DNA of 64,000 nt, taken from Pseudobutyrivibrio ruminis DSM 9787 (GTDB taxonomy: Bacteria; Bacillota; Clostridia; Lachnospirales; Lachnospiraceae). The notes under the pieces are model-generated. The model was not told where the DNA came from and searched no databases. It saw only the letters and a program-made list of their open reading frames with translations. The first letter of the stretch is position 1. Every line of letters begins with the position of its first letter. Below, piece by piece: positions 35,677 to 44,302 of this stretch. The stretch spans positions 186,001-250,000 of the forward strand of contig NZ_OBMR01000004.1 of assembly GCF_900218035.1 (NCBI RefSeq), given 5' to 3'. Made by a program: the position numbers and the translations under genes.

Positions 35677-35883
35677 CTACTCCTTTATAGCATGATATAT
35701 TCCAACAATCCCTTCCTTTAATCTAAATAGATTTACCGCATCAAAGTTTCCTTCTTTGTATTTCACATATTCTAAAGTGATTTGAAATAATTCGTAGGCA
35801 ACGCCAATAGCCATGCCAAATAATATAAAACAAAAACTGATTATGAATGCAGCCTCCACAGTGTAGCTTCCCTTCAGCTTCAT
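35677..35883 (-). CDS. small TadE-like pseudopilin
   Basis: A 68-residue protein starting MKLKGSYTVEAAFIISFCFILFG. The GSYTVEAA motif before a hydrophobic helix is the TadE-like prepilin signature, here with almost no C-terminal domain. It overlaps the prepilin peptidase by 4 bp and precedes the FHA gene by 5 bp. Minor pilin or assembly factor is the likely role. Confidence 0.7.
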   Translation of the reverse strand: MKLKGSYTVEAAFIISFCFILFGMAIGVAYELFQITLEYVKYKEGNFDAVNLFRLKEGIVGIYHAIKE

Positions 35884-36314
35884 AAAACAATTCCTCCTAA
35901 AATATGGATTAAATACATGATTATATAGGCTATTAAAAGGAATGGCACAAATGGTATTTCCATTTTAGGATTATCGTATTTACGTATTAAAACCAATCCT
36001 GTAACTGCTGCTAATAGCGAACTGAGCCATAGCAATACTGCGGTATCTATAAATCCTAAATACAAGCCTGTCACCGTAATAATATATGCATCTCCCATTC
36101 CGATTTTTTCTTTTGAAATGTAACTAAACAGAATTGTCAAAAGACCTATTCCAACTCCACCTAACACGCTAAGTAACGAATGAGGTTTGTAAATTATATT
36201 TATCACTATTCCTAGTATTCCAAATATAATGATTTCTATTACTCGTACCTGCTTCGTTTTCAAATCATCCATTGCTGTCAATCCGTATAGACAAGCCAAA
36301 CCAATTGTTTCCAT
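35880..36314 (-). CDS. A24 prepilin peptidase (TadV-like), second copy
   Basis: A 144-residue membrane aspartyl protease with about five TM helices. The first aspartates lie in TAMDDLKTKQ (~14-20) and the second in the GMGD motif (KIGMGDAYII, ~92). It processes pilin leaders at the membrane. It sits between the two TadE-like genes, far from the first copy at the head of the locus. The two copies differ strongly in sequence. Confidence 0.85.
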   Translation of the reverse strand: METIGLACLYGLTAMDDLKTKQVRVIEIIIFGILGIVINIIYKPHSLLSVLGGVGIGLLTILFSYISKEKIGMGDAYIITVTGLYLGFIDTAVLLWLSSLLAAVTGLVLIRKYDNPKMEIPFVPFLLIAYIIMYLIHILGGIVL

Positions 36315-36319
36315 CTCTC

Positions 36320-37300
36320 TTACTCCTCATCATGAGCCTCTCCTGCAGAACATTTGCTGCAAGGTGCCATTGTATCCTTCACTTCCTCATAAAGCACTTT
36401 CTTTATGTTGTGTTTAATCTCCGTGCAATTTACATCGTTATGATATGATGTTCCATAATCAGTAATATACAAAAACCCGTTTGGATCTTTGTTTTTACAG
36501 CGATGACATTCATAATAAATTGCACCACTTTTATTTCTCTTATCTTTAACCTCTCCTTTGGGCACTCTGTGTACTGAAGGGTTAAGATATGTGCAGAAAT
36601 AATTCACATGATAAACTGACCCATGTTCTGTTATATACACATAACGACCATCGGACTCGTATTCTGCCTTGTCATACCCCACCCATTTTCTGGTTCTGGC
36701 GCGCTGATTTACATCGAATGATAAATTGCCTAGCAAGCCAACAGGAAATGTCATGGTGTAGCTAACCTTTAAATCTATGTAGTTGCCTTCCGCTTCGCTT
36801 TCCAGAAAGTTTAGGCCTATTGCACCACCATCTATGAACTCTAGTGGTACTTTATTTTTTGCAACTTCTATACCTGCAAGTGTTATGGTTCCTGCTAAAA
36901 GTCCAGCTTCAGACAATTCTCCATGTACAGATGGATCCTGTTCATTAGGATTTACATCCTCATTGGACTCTCCTGTATTAGCTACATTTCCAAGAGTCAC
37001 CGCCATAGTTCTGCTGGCAAAATCTATGGACTGTTGAATGCCAGACTGTACCTGCAACACCCTAAAAATAAACATTCCAAACACCATCAAAGATATGAAA
37101 AGTGGCATTATTATGGCCGCTTCAATGGTGTAACTAGCTTTCTTAAAGGAGGCATAAAAAGGTATCTCCATATCTTCTCTTTTGCAGTTAAGAAACACGG
37201 GCATATTACCTTTCTTTAAACTATTTATATAAACAATCATTTTTAAAACCAGTGCAAATGGTTTTATTAGGGAAACAGAATTGATATAAGACTGAGACAC
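36320..37300 (-). CDS. TadE-like protein with duplicated Cys/His C-terminal motif
   Basis: A 326-residue protein beginning at GTG (37300), chosen because aaggagg lies 9 nt upstream. A ~54-residue basic N-terminus precedes KASYTIEAAIIMPLFISLMV, the TadE signature and TM helix. The extracellular part ends with two related modules: YITEHGSVYHVNYFC...CHRC (~230-285) and YITDYGTSYHNDVNC...CSKC (~287-320), each with a YH-x5-C and a CxxC. They look like small zinc or disulfide modules. It lies 25 bp after the DUF5702 gene. Confidence 0.78.
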   Translation of the reverse strand: MSQSYINSVSLIKPFALVLKMIVYINSLKKGNMPVFLNCKREDMEIPFYASFKKASYTIEAAIIMPLFISLMVFGMFIFRVLQVQSGIQQSIDFASRTMAVTLGNVANTGESNEDVNPNEQDPSVHGELSEAGLLAGTITLAGIEVAKNKVPLEFIDGGAIGLNFLESEAEGNYIDLKVSYTMTFPVGLLGNLSFDVNQRARTRKWVGYDKAEYESDGRYVYITEHGSVYHVNYFCTYLNPSVHRVPKGEVKDKRNKSGAIYYECHRCKNKDPNGFLYITDYGTSYHNDVNCTEIKHNIKKVLYEEVKDTMAPCSKCSAGEAHDEE

Positions 37301-37325
37301 CTTTTTACACCTCCTTTCGCTAGTA

Positions 37326-38813
37326 TTAATAAGAAATATATTTATGTTTACTCAAGCTGTATTCGCCTACGGTATTGCTACTATCTAAGAGTGACATGAA
37401 CATTTCATCAGCGGCATATGTTATGGTTACATCTGCTGCAAATGCCATATTATCCACCTTTACATCTTTATAATCCTCGGTGGCATTCAATGCATTTTCC
37501 ATTACATCGCAGGCTCTCATAGCCAGAGTATTGTTGCTATTCAATGTGAGAAATCCTATGAGATAGTCTTTATAGCTAATTCCTGTCTCACTTGGTTTCG
37601 CTTTGCAATTTACATCCAGGAAATTTGAAAGATGCCACACATCTGATGTCCACTGATCCAGATTTTTAACCAATGGAACCTTTCCTCCAGATATTAATAG
37701 ACGTACATCTAACGTACTTTCTATGTATGCCCACGCTGCTATAACTGCATACTTTACAGCTTCGATTATTGCTGGATTCATGGTGAACCCAGCTATAATA
37801 TCTGCAATGGCCTGGGCCTGAGCAACCATGGATGGATTTTGCATAATGGTAGAAAAATTTGCAGCTTCTCTAATGAGCATGATTTCTTCTAGCACTGTAG
37901 CCAGCGACTGTATATCCGACTCTTTTCCTGCTATCAAATACTCAACCTCATATTTCATGCCATCATGCTTTAAATCCACACCGTAATAGCTGTAGCTTGT
38001 AAGCAGATAATCTATAAACAATGCTTTATCAACCAAAACATTTCCATTGGTTATCTCCATATTTCCTGCATTTAATGTTCTATGGGATGGTGTGGCACTT
38101 AAATCAATTTGTACATCTGATAATTTCTCCGCATCTGCTACTGTAGACAAAAATCCTTTTTGAATTGATTCTTTCATCACAGTAAATGCATCCAATGGAT
38201 TATCCTCCACCTCTTGTGGTTCCGGATAATCTGACGGATTTGTATCTGGATTATCATCCGCTGCCGCTGCTTGCTTTTTCGCTTGCAATGCAGCCTTCTC
38301 ATTATCCAAAGTTGATTTTCCCTCTGATGCTTGCTGCTCAACAGAAACCTTTTCTACACCGTTTATACTCTCTGCTTTCTGCTGCACACCAGTGATTATC
38401 TGCTCAGCCAGGCCATCCTTTGCAGCCTTTACCCCCAGCATTACCACGCCTGCTCCTTTACTATCTGTAAGCAACGAATAATTGGAAGCACTACATGATT
38501 CTGGTATGAGTCTGGCATAATTACTGCCATATTCCATGTTTGCATTGTATGTACAATACTCCAGTATTTTTTGCTCCAATGTGGCAGGTCCAACATTTCC
38601 ACTTCCATATCCCAAATCAACCGCTAGAATTCTATAATTAGTCCAAAGATATGGATTGTATTCTGAGAAACCACTTTCCACTGCCATGTCTGTATATTCC
38701 TGGCTAAAATCTTGTAATTCGTATATACGAATACACTCGCCCATTGTGAAAATCAGTGTCATTACTGAAACCATTATCAGAGCAAAAAATACTGTCAATG
38801 ACCCCTTAGCCAC
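37326..38813 (-). CDS. DUF5702-like Tad pilus assembly protein
   Basis: A 495-residue protein with an N-terminal TM helix (GSLTVFFALIMVSVMTLIF, ~4-22) preceded by a TadE/TadG-like GSLTVF motif. The rest is extracytoplasmic with a Gln/Ala/Lys-rich coiled region (~150-190). It matches the DUF5702 proteins that replace TadG in Lachnospiraceae loci, by memory. It overlaps the pilin gene by one base. Likely a minor structural part of the pilus. Confidence 0.75.
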   Translation of the reverse strand: MAKGSLTVFFALIMVSVMTLIFTMGECIRIYELQDFSQEYTDMAVESGFSEYNPYLWTNYRILAVDLGYGSGNVGPATLEQKILEYCTYNANMEYGSNYARLIPESCSASNYSLLTDSKGAGVVMLGVKAAKDGLAEQIITGVQQKAESINGVEKVSVEQQASEGKSTLDNEKAALQAKKQAAAADDNPDTNPSDYPEPQEVEDNPLDAFTVMKESIQKGFLSTVADAEKLSDVQIDLSATPSHRTLNAGNMEITNGNVLVDKALFIDYLLTSYSYYGVDLKHDGMKYEVEYLIAGKESDIQSLATVLEEIMLIREAANFSTIMQNPSMVAQAQAIADIIAGFTMNPAIIEAVKYAVIAAWAYIESTLDVRLLISGGKVPLVKNLDQWTSDVWHLSNFLDVNCKAKPSETGISYKDYLIGFLTLNSNNTLAMRACDVMENALNATEDYKDVKVDNMAFAADVTITYAADEMFMSLLDSSNTVGEYSLSKHKYISY

Positions 38814-38998
38814 TATACCTTCTTAGCCTGCTCGTTGATTGTTTTAAAGATGCTCTCAACTAATGAATTGAGCTGTTCCTTAAAAATAAGTACAATTCCG
38901 ATTAAAACAACCAAAATCAATATCATCTCTACTGTTCCAATTCCATCTTCTTCTGTAAGAAAATCTTTTATCTTTTGTTTAAGCATTAAATAATACAT
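38813..38998 (-). CDS. Flp-type major pilin (Flp1-like)
   Basis: A 61-residue protein. A charged leader (KQKIKDFLTEEDGIG) is followed by TVEMILILVVLIGIVLIF, a hydrophobic helix with the usual Glu at position +5 after the glycine cleavage site. It should be trimmed by a prepilin peptidase and polymerise into the Flp pilus. It lies 13 bp after tadC in the same operon. Confidence 0.82.
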   Translation of the reverse strand: MYYLMLKQKIKDFLTEEDGIGTVEMILILVVLIGIVLIFKEQLNSLVESIFKTINEQAKKV

Positions 38999-39011
38999 TC
39001 TTTACCTCTTT

Positions 39012-40238
39012 CTATATATTCATTTGCATAATTGCCGGCACTACCAAAATTACTATTACAATAAAAAGCATGCCTGCCATTGGTATTAAAAGCTTTGTTG
39101 AAGCTTCCTCTCCTGCTTTTATTGCTCTTTGCTTTCGCATTTCAAAAGCATATTTCTCTTCTTTCTCCAAGCAACTTATTAGGTCTGCAGAGCCTTTCCT
39201 CAGATTCTGTGCAAGAAGCATAGCCAACTTTCTATACTCCTTGCTTTCGCTATTCATTCCCAAGTCTTCAAGGGCCGCGACCTCACCTAGACCGTCACAC
39301 ATCTTGCGGTATGTCACAGATATGTCTTCATATCCAGGGCGAACTAATCCCGATTTCTTTTTCTGGTTATATCTAGCAATAATTCGCTCCAATGCCTTTC
39401 TTAAACTCATACCAGCGCCCATCAAAATCGACAGCTCACTGACTATCATTGGGTAATCATTTTCCTTCTCTGCTATTTCTAGTTGCTTTGCTTTTTTCTC
39501 ATCCTTCTTTTTCCCAAGCTGAATTCCAAGAACTGTGACAAGTCCAAGGATTATTACCTGCAATCCTCTGTAATCCATTTTCTTCTTCCAAGAAAGTTTC
39601 ATATCTTCCACTTCAGTTGGAAGGACCATTTTATCCTTATCACGTGTTGTGGAATCTATATTTTTTACAGCTTTCTCGATAGCTTCCAACTGGCCATCAA
39701 GTGTATTGATGCTTTTATGGCATACAAATACTGAGAAGCTATAGAGCTCCGTCGTCTCCTCATAACTCAGCTGAGCTACCAGATTTACAACTTCACCCTC
39801 TTCAGGAATTTCTGCTGTTCTAAGCTTTCCATCGCTTGAAATCAATCCAAACTTATCAAAAGTCCAATTGGCATCTATCATTCCATCGCAATAGCTTGAT
39901 TTCAGGTTTAAGTCATAGCAAACCTCATTGGCAGATTTATTCTTCCCTAAATAAGTCGCTTCTATTTCTTCTATAGCCTGGCTAATCTTTGTAGATATCT
40001 CTTTATCAGAAAGACTCTGGTCAGATACCTCAACCGACAATTCTTTATTCTGATCTAAAAAATTCAGCTCTAAATCTTCTGTTGTATTCCCTGTGCCTGC
40101 TGCACTTCTTTTTATAGTTCCATCAAAGTTTATTCTTGTTTCCAAATAGTCATGTACAAGCAGCCCTATTCCAAGCGCCAGGCACACAACTACAATTTCA
40201 ATCAATTGCTTTGAGGTTAAATCATGATTCTTTTGCAA
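39012..40238 (-). CDS. tadC: TadC-like platform protein
   Basis: A ~408-residue protein. A TM helix at ~10-30, a long extracytoplasmic or periplasmic-side insert, a second TM at ~225, and a T2SS F-like domain (LSILMGAGMSLRKALERIIA, KGSADLISCLEKEEKYAFEMRKQRAIKAGEEAS), ending in a TM helix. With TadB it forms the inner-membrane platform. The likely start is TTG at 40238, 8 nt after gggagg; the open frame extends 36 nt further upstream into tadB. The ~200-residue insert between the first TM and F domain is larger than usual. Confidence 0.8.
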   Translation of the reverse strand: MQKNHDLTSKQLIEIVVVCLALGIGLLVHDYLETRINFDGTIKRSAAGTGNTTEDLELNFLDQNKELSVEVSDQSLSDKEISTKISQAIEEIEATYLGKNKSANEVCYDLNLKSSYCDGMIDANWTFDKFGLISSDGKLRTAEIPEEGEVVNLVAQLSYEETTELYSFSVFVCHKSINTLDGQLEAIEKAVKNIDSTTRDKDKMVLPTEVEDMKLSWKKKMDYRGLQVIILGLVTVLGIQLGKKKDEKKAKQLEIAEKENDYPMIVSELSILMGAGMSLRKALERIIARYNQKKKSGLVRPGYEDISVTYRKMCDGLGEVAALEDLGMNSESKEYRKLAMLLAQNLRKGSADLISCLEKEEKYAFEMRKQRAIKAGEEASTKLLIPMAGMLFIVIVILVVPAIMQMNI

Positions 40239-40257
40239 GACACCCACCTCCCTATTT

Positions 40258-41037
40258 TTAGACCTTAATATCAATTATCTTTCTTCCTAACATAATCAAA
40301 AATCCATATGCAATTAGGCATGTGCTCATTATGAATATGCCTGCTAAATTTCCATATAGTGGCGCCACAAATCCCCTTGACGTAAGGGTGATATACGCAA
40401 GAATTCCTATTGGCATAACACACATTACCTTTAGCTCCAGTCGCTTTTCTGTGGTGATCGTTTCTATATCCTGTTTGACCGCCAGATTGTCTTCTATCTT
40501 CATGGCAGTCTCCCTGATATTCTTTCCATAGTCTCCGCCACTTCGCTTCGCAAATGCGATAATCTCTGCCAGACTTGTGGCCTCTTCCAAACCTACTGAT
40601 AACGCAAATTCCATAAAGGCCTTTTCCAGCTGCACGTTCATAGAGATTTTCTGGTTCATCACATGAGCATACGGCAGTAAAACAGAATCGTCTGGATATA
40701 GTCTTTTTAGCTCGTTCTCTGCCTGCTTTATTCCTCGTTCCAGGGAATAACCTGTCTGAAGTCCTTGTACTATCAAAATCATGAATTCCTTAAACTCCAC
40801 AAGCATTCTCGCCTTCCTTTTTTCAACTCTCTCCACTCTATTTAGATGAATCCAAAAGGGCACTACACCCACACCAATCAAAAGTCCCATGAATGATCTA
40901 TAAAACAAAAATGCGATTACACAGGTCAGCCCTATCCCTTGAAGCAGAGGCATGAAATCATCCTTTGTCAGCCTTAAATCTGCATTCCATTTGCTGCTAG
41001 CTTTTCTTGGTTTACTAGGGTTCCTACCTTTTCCCAT
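40258..41037 (-). CDS. tadB: TadB-like platform protein
   Basis: A 259-residue protein with two N-terminal TM helices (GIGLTCVIAFLFYRS, LLIGVGVVPFWI), the T2SS F domain (LVEFKEFMILIVQGLQTGYSLERGIKQA; AFAKRSGGDYGKNIRETA) and two C-terminal TM helices. It partners TadC. The start at 41037 overlaps tadA by 64 bp; I keep it because the RLTKDDF stretch before a later ATG (40953) belongs to the family pattern and an aaggat site precedes it. Confidence 0.85.
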   Translation of the reverse strand: MGKGRNPSKPRKASSKWNADLRLTKDDFMPLLQGIGLTCVIAFLFYRSFMGLLIGVGVVPFWIHLNRVERVEKRKARMLVEFKEFMILIVQGLQTGYSLERGIKQAENELKRLYPDDSVLLPYAHVMNQKISMNVQLEKAFMEFALSVGLEEATSLAEIIAFAKRSGGDYGKNIRETAMKIEDNLAVKQDIETITTEKRLELKVMCVMPIGILAYITLTSRGFVAPLYGNLAGIFIMSTCLIAYGFLIMLGRKIIDIKV

Positions 41038-42200
41038 TGGCCTACTATCCTTCCATTTACTTCTTCTATCTCTTTGAATCTATACAGTGGATTCAATTGA
41101 ATTTCATTGTCCTCAAGCCCTAACACTTCTGTAATCTCAAGCAGCTTTCTGCTTTTATCACGGAGTCTTCCAAGCTGCACAATGATATCGATTCCAGATG
41201 CAATCTGCTGCCTAATAGCAGGCAACGGAATCTCTGCTCCCATCAACACCATGGTCTCCAACCGCGACAACATATCCTTGCAGGAATTGCTATGACCAGT
41301 TGAACAACTTCCATCGTGACCGGTGTTGAAGGCCTGGAGCATTTCAAGTGCTTCCGCACCTCTGCACTCACCTACAATGATTCTGTCCGGGCGCATTCTA
41401 AGAGAGGATTTGAGCAAATCTCTGATGGTAATCTCATTCTTACCTTCAAGGTTTGCATTTCGCGCCTCTAAACGAACCAGGTTGTCTACATTTTTCAGCT
41501 GAAGCTCTGCCGAATCCTCTATAGTAATAACTCTTTCATCACTAGGTATGAATTCACCTAGGGCATTCAAAAAAGATGTCTTACCACTACCCGTTCCGCC
41601 TGACACAAATATGTTGTATCCGCTTGCCACCAGCTTTCTCAAAAGGTCCACCTGCTCCTCAGAAATAGAGCCAAAGGATTTCAATCTTTCCATGTTCATT
41701 TGCTCTTTTGGAAACTTTCGTATTGAAAGAATGCTGTAGTCTACAGCTGCAGGTTTCAACACGATATTCACTCGCGAGCCATCAGAAAGTCTGGTGTCTA
41801 CGATGGGGTTTGACTCATTAACGATCTTGTTACTTTGAGCTACGATATTTTGAATAATGTCATTCAATTTCTCCTCGGAAGAGAATTTTTCACTGCACTG
41901 AACCACTCGGCCCTTCTTTTCTATGAAGATATTCTCCGGGCCATTAATCATTATTTCCGTTATCTCTTCGTCGTTTAACAAGTCCTCCAGAACATCCAAT
42001 TTTCGTAGCGAATTAAAGACATGATTTTCAATTCTCTTCCTGTCTGCCAGCGAAATTGGCCTGTTCTTTCCTTTTTCGATTATGATATTTTTTATTAAAG
42101 TTAATATTTCTTCATCAGACACATCCATCGATAAATCAAGTGCATTCATTACCTCCTGACGTATCTCTTTTTCTAAATCATCTGTAACACTCAATTGCAT
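40974..42200 (-). CDS. tadA: TadA/CpaF-type pilus ATPase
   Basis: A 408-residue secretion ATPase. FVSGGTGSGKTSFLNALG (~205) is Walker A, ITIEDSAELQL (~230) the Asp box, RMRPDRIIVGECRGAEALEMLQAFNTGHDG (motifs RPDRIIVGECRG and NTGHDG) holds Walker B and the His box. It powers pilin extrusion from the cytoplasmic side. It overlaps the TadZ-like gene and tadB, so the three are translationally coupled. Confidence 0.95.
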   Translation of the reverse strand: MQLSVTDDLEKEIRQEVMNALDLSMDVSDEEILTLIKNIIIEKGKNRPISLADRKRIENHVFNSLRKLDVLEDLLNDEEITEIMINGPENIFIEKKGRVVQCSEKFSSEEKLNDIIQNIVAQSNKIVNESNPIVDTRLSDGSRVNIVLKPAAVDYSILSIRKFPKEQMNMERLKSFGSISEEQVDLLRKLVASGYNIFVSGGTGSGKTSFLNALGEFIPSDERVITIEDSAELQLKNVDNLVRLEARNANLEGKNEITIRDLLKSSLRMRPDRIIVGECRGAEALEMLQAFNTGHDGSCSTGHSNSCKDMLSRLETMVLMGAEIPLPAIRQQIASGIDIIVQLGRLRDKSRKLLEITEVLGLEDNEIQLNPLYRFKEIEEVNGRIVGQWEKVGTLVNQEKLAANGMQI

Positions 42201-43176
42201 TTTTGACCTTCGTACTAATTAGCTTTTTTACAAATACTCCTAAATTGCCCTGCATCAGCTCCTGAATCTGGTATGTACCATCTGTCAGATTTCCTGCAGA
42301 CATAGGAAGAATTACACTCTCCCTATCTACTTCTGCATTTATTCGCTCAAGATATTCCATGAATGCTTCCTGGCCTTTTTTAAAGTAATCTCCAGGTTTT
42401 CCTAAAACATATAGGTGTTCAAATCTTTGCAGGATTGATATAAATCCATTTATTGTTCTTCCAAATAAAACTACAATCACGTCATAATCAGATTTGGCAA
42501 GAACATCAAACAGCAAATTCCATGTTTCTGCCTCAATCTCACCTAGCTCATTTGGATTTCTAAATGGCTGAATAAAATCAAATCCCATAAAGTTTCTTAC
42601 ATATGTAGTTATGTCAAAATCACTTGCGCTTGTATTGATTTCGTATAGAAGATCCAGAAGATTTCTTTCCATTTCACTGCCAATCAAATCCGGCATGATA
42701 GATATCTCTTCTAAATCCAAGAACAGAACTTTCCCACCTGTTCTGTATCCTTGACCCAGCGCCATTGAAAATGGCAGCTGCAATTCATGATCAACAGGAG
42801 AATACACTCCTATAAACTTTGAATTTCCATTAGACTTTTTTATACTAGCGCCTACACCTTTTTGTTTTCGTAACTCAGTTATTTTTCCCAAGACGTTGTC
42901 GATGGATTGATATTTATATATGTAATCCTCATCTTCTACATCCGGTTCTTCACATAAGAAGTATTTGCGTTTTACTTCTCCCTTAGGTCTAAACTCGGAA
43001 ACTTCTTTAAAATCCTCAGACATAATCGCCACAACATAGCAACCCTCATCGGAAAAGAAGCTTTCTGTTGTTGTAAAAATATGAATGCTGGCATCCACAT
43101 TGGACATAAGATATGAAGCAAACTTTAATATGTAATCTTCACAGCAATCACATAAGGCAACTTCCAAATTTCTCAT
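42178..43176 (-). CDS. TadZ/CpaE-like protein with degenerate P-loop
   Basis: A ~332-residue cytoplasmic protein. Residues ~1-100 form a receiver-like domain (LEVALCDCCEDYILKFASYL). A MinD/ParA-like domain follows (KFIGVYSPVDHELQLPFSMALG, KVLFLDLEEISIMPDLIG, DYDVIVVLFG). The Walker A position reads SPVDHELQL and lacks GKT/GKS, so ATP hydrolysis is unlikely. TadZ places the pilus machine at the pole. Start at 43176 follows ggaggagttacc. Confidence 0.78.
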   Translation of the reverse strand: MRNLEVALCDCCEDYILKFASYLMSNVDASIHIFTTTESFFSDEGCYVVAIMSEDFKEVSEFRPKGEVKRKYFLCEEPDVEDEDYIYKYQSIDNVLGKITELRKQKGVGASIKKSNGNSKFIGVYSPVDHELQLPFSMALGQGYRTGGKVLFLDLEEISIMPDLIGSEMERNLLDLLYEINTSASDFDITTYVRNFMGFDFIQPFRNPNELGEIEAETWNLLFDVLAKSDYDVIVVLFGRTINGFISILQRFEHLYVLGKPGDYFKKGQEAFMEYLERINAEVDRESVILPMSAGNLTDGTYQIQELMQGNLGVFVKKLISTKVKNAIECYR

Positions 43177-43202
43177 GGTAACTCCTCCATTATTTCTCTT
43201 GT

Positions 43203-43643
43203 TCATTTATACTGCAGTAAAAAAAACGCAGCCGTTATATAAAAAGAATAATGAAGCTTTCTTCTTATTAATTGCCCTTCATATATACTCACAATGACAA
43301 TCGCGATCCCAGCAAGAATCACAGAAGTGATCATCGTATTTACGGTAATGTCTGCACCCACCAGTGTTGCCATTACAGAAAACAATTTGATGTCACCAGC
43401 GCCAAGCTGTTTACCTAAAATATACAGCAGCGATAAACATGCTATTGGCCACATTGCTTTCATAAGGAAGTATGCAATTCCTATCCATCCATAGCTCAAC
43501 AGGTTCACATAAATTCCTGCTAAGTAACCCAGGATGATTAGTTGATTTGGAATCCTGTACGACCTGGCATCAAACAGCGATGCCGACGTCAAAATGCTCC
43601 AGATCAAAAACGTACTCGTCTTTTTCACCTCCTGTCGACGCAA
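43203..43643 (-). CDS. A24 prepilin peptidase, first copy
   Basis: A 146-residue membrane protease with about five TM helices. SLFDARSYRIPNQLI (~23-37) carries the first aspartate and LGAGDIKLFSVM (~86-97) the GxGD motif. It is the first gene of the Tad run. The frame begins at TTG (43643) behind ggagcatactg; a GTG follows five codons later, so the start is uncertain. A second, divergent copy lies at 35880-36314. Confidence 0.85.
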   Translation of the reverse strand: MRRQEVKKTSTFLIWSILTSASLFDARSYRIPNQLIILGYLAGIYVNLLSYGWIGIAYFLMKAMWPIACLSLLYILGKQLGAGDIKLFSVMATLVGADITVNTMITSVILAGIAIVIVSIYEGQLIRRKLHYSFYITAAFFLLQYK

Positions 43644-43740
43644 CAGTATGCTCCGGATCCTGGAATATTGCTATAGCGTTTGACACTATGAAATCTGCTT
43701 GTATATTTTTAACAAGATTTTTATTTATAAAAAGCGCACA

Positions 43741-43775
43741 AAAAATGAGACCCTAGCGAACTAGAGTCTCATTTA
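43741..43775 (-). terminator. terminator of the flagellin-fliS unit
   Basis: AAATGAGACCCTAG (43744-43757) pairs with CTAGAGTCTCATTT (43762-43775), one mismatch, followed by T-rich sequence on the minus strand. Confidence 0.85.
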
Positions 43776-43788
43776 TTATTTACTACTG

Positions 43789-44265
43789 TTATGCCCAAAA
43801 TCCTCTTCTTGCCTGGTTACCCATAACACTTTCATTCAAAGAATTTTTTCCATAAGTTATTCCTGCCATTACATGTTGTGTATTTTGCATAATCGGTGCG
43901 GATGTATCTTCCTTTGCCAACTGGTCAAAGGCATCTCCTAACTCGTCCATCACCTTTTTTGCTTCTAATAAGCCGTCAGTGTTTGCCTTGTATATGGACT
44001 TGGATACATTTCGCTGTACATAATCGTAAAGCGCGTACAGATTTCCACTTACCTTGTATTCAAAATTTAAATCTTTCTGGAGGTGACTTACAACCTCTGC
44101 GCACTTTTTAAGTGCTGCAATTGCTTCTGTCACTTGGCCAGCTTCAAAATTTTCCAGCGCGTCTGTTTCATATTCTTCATATATATCATAAAGAATTGAA
44201 ATCAATCCACATCCATTGCTGGAAGCTATTTTCAGGGTAAAAGCTGAAATCTTATCTCTGTTCAT
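43789..44265 (-). CDS. fliS: flagellar export chaperone FliS
   Basis: A 158-residue helical protein. SILYDIYEEYETDALENF (~24-41), QVTEAIAALKKCAEVVSHLQ and NLYALYDYVQRNVSKSIYKAN (~75) match the FliS four-helix bundle. It binds the C-terminus of flagellin and prevents early polymerisation in the cytoplasm. It is ~25 residues longer than typical, with a loose C-terminal tail. It follows flagellin by 37 bp and shares its terminator. Confidence 0.85.
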   Translation of the reverse strand: MNRDKISAFTLKIASSNGCGLISILYDIYEEYETDALENFEAGQVTEAIAALKKCAEVVSHLQKDLNFEYKVSGNLYALYDYVQRNVSKSIYKANTDGLLEAKKVMDELGDAFDQLAKEDTSAPIMQNTQHVMAGITYGKNSLNESVMGNQARRGFWA

Positions 44266-44302
44266 TTATTTCACTCCTATAAAGGCAAATTTGATTTCTT
44301 AT

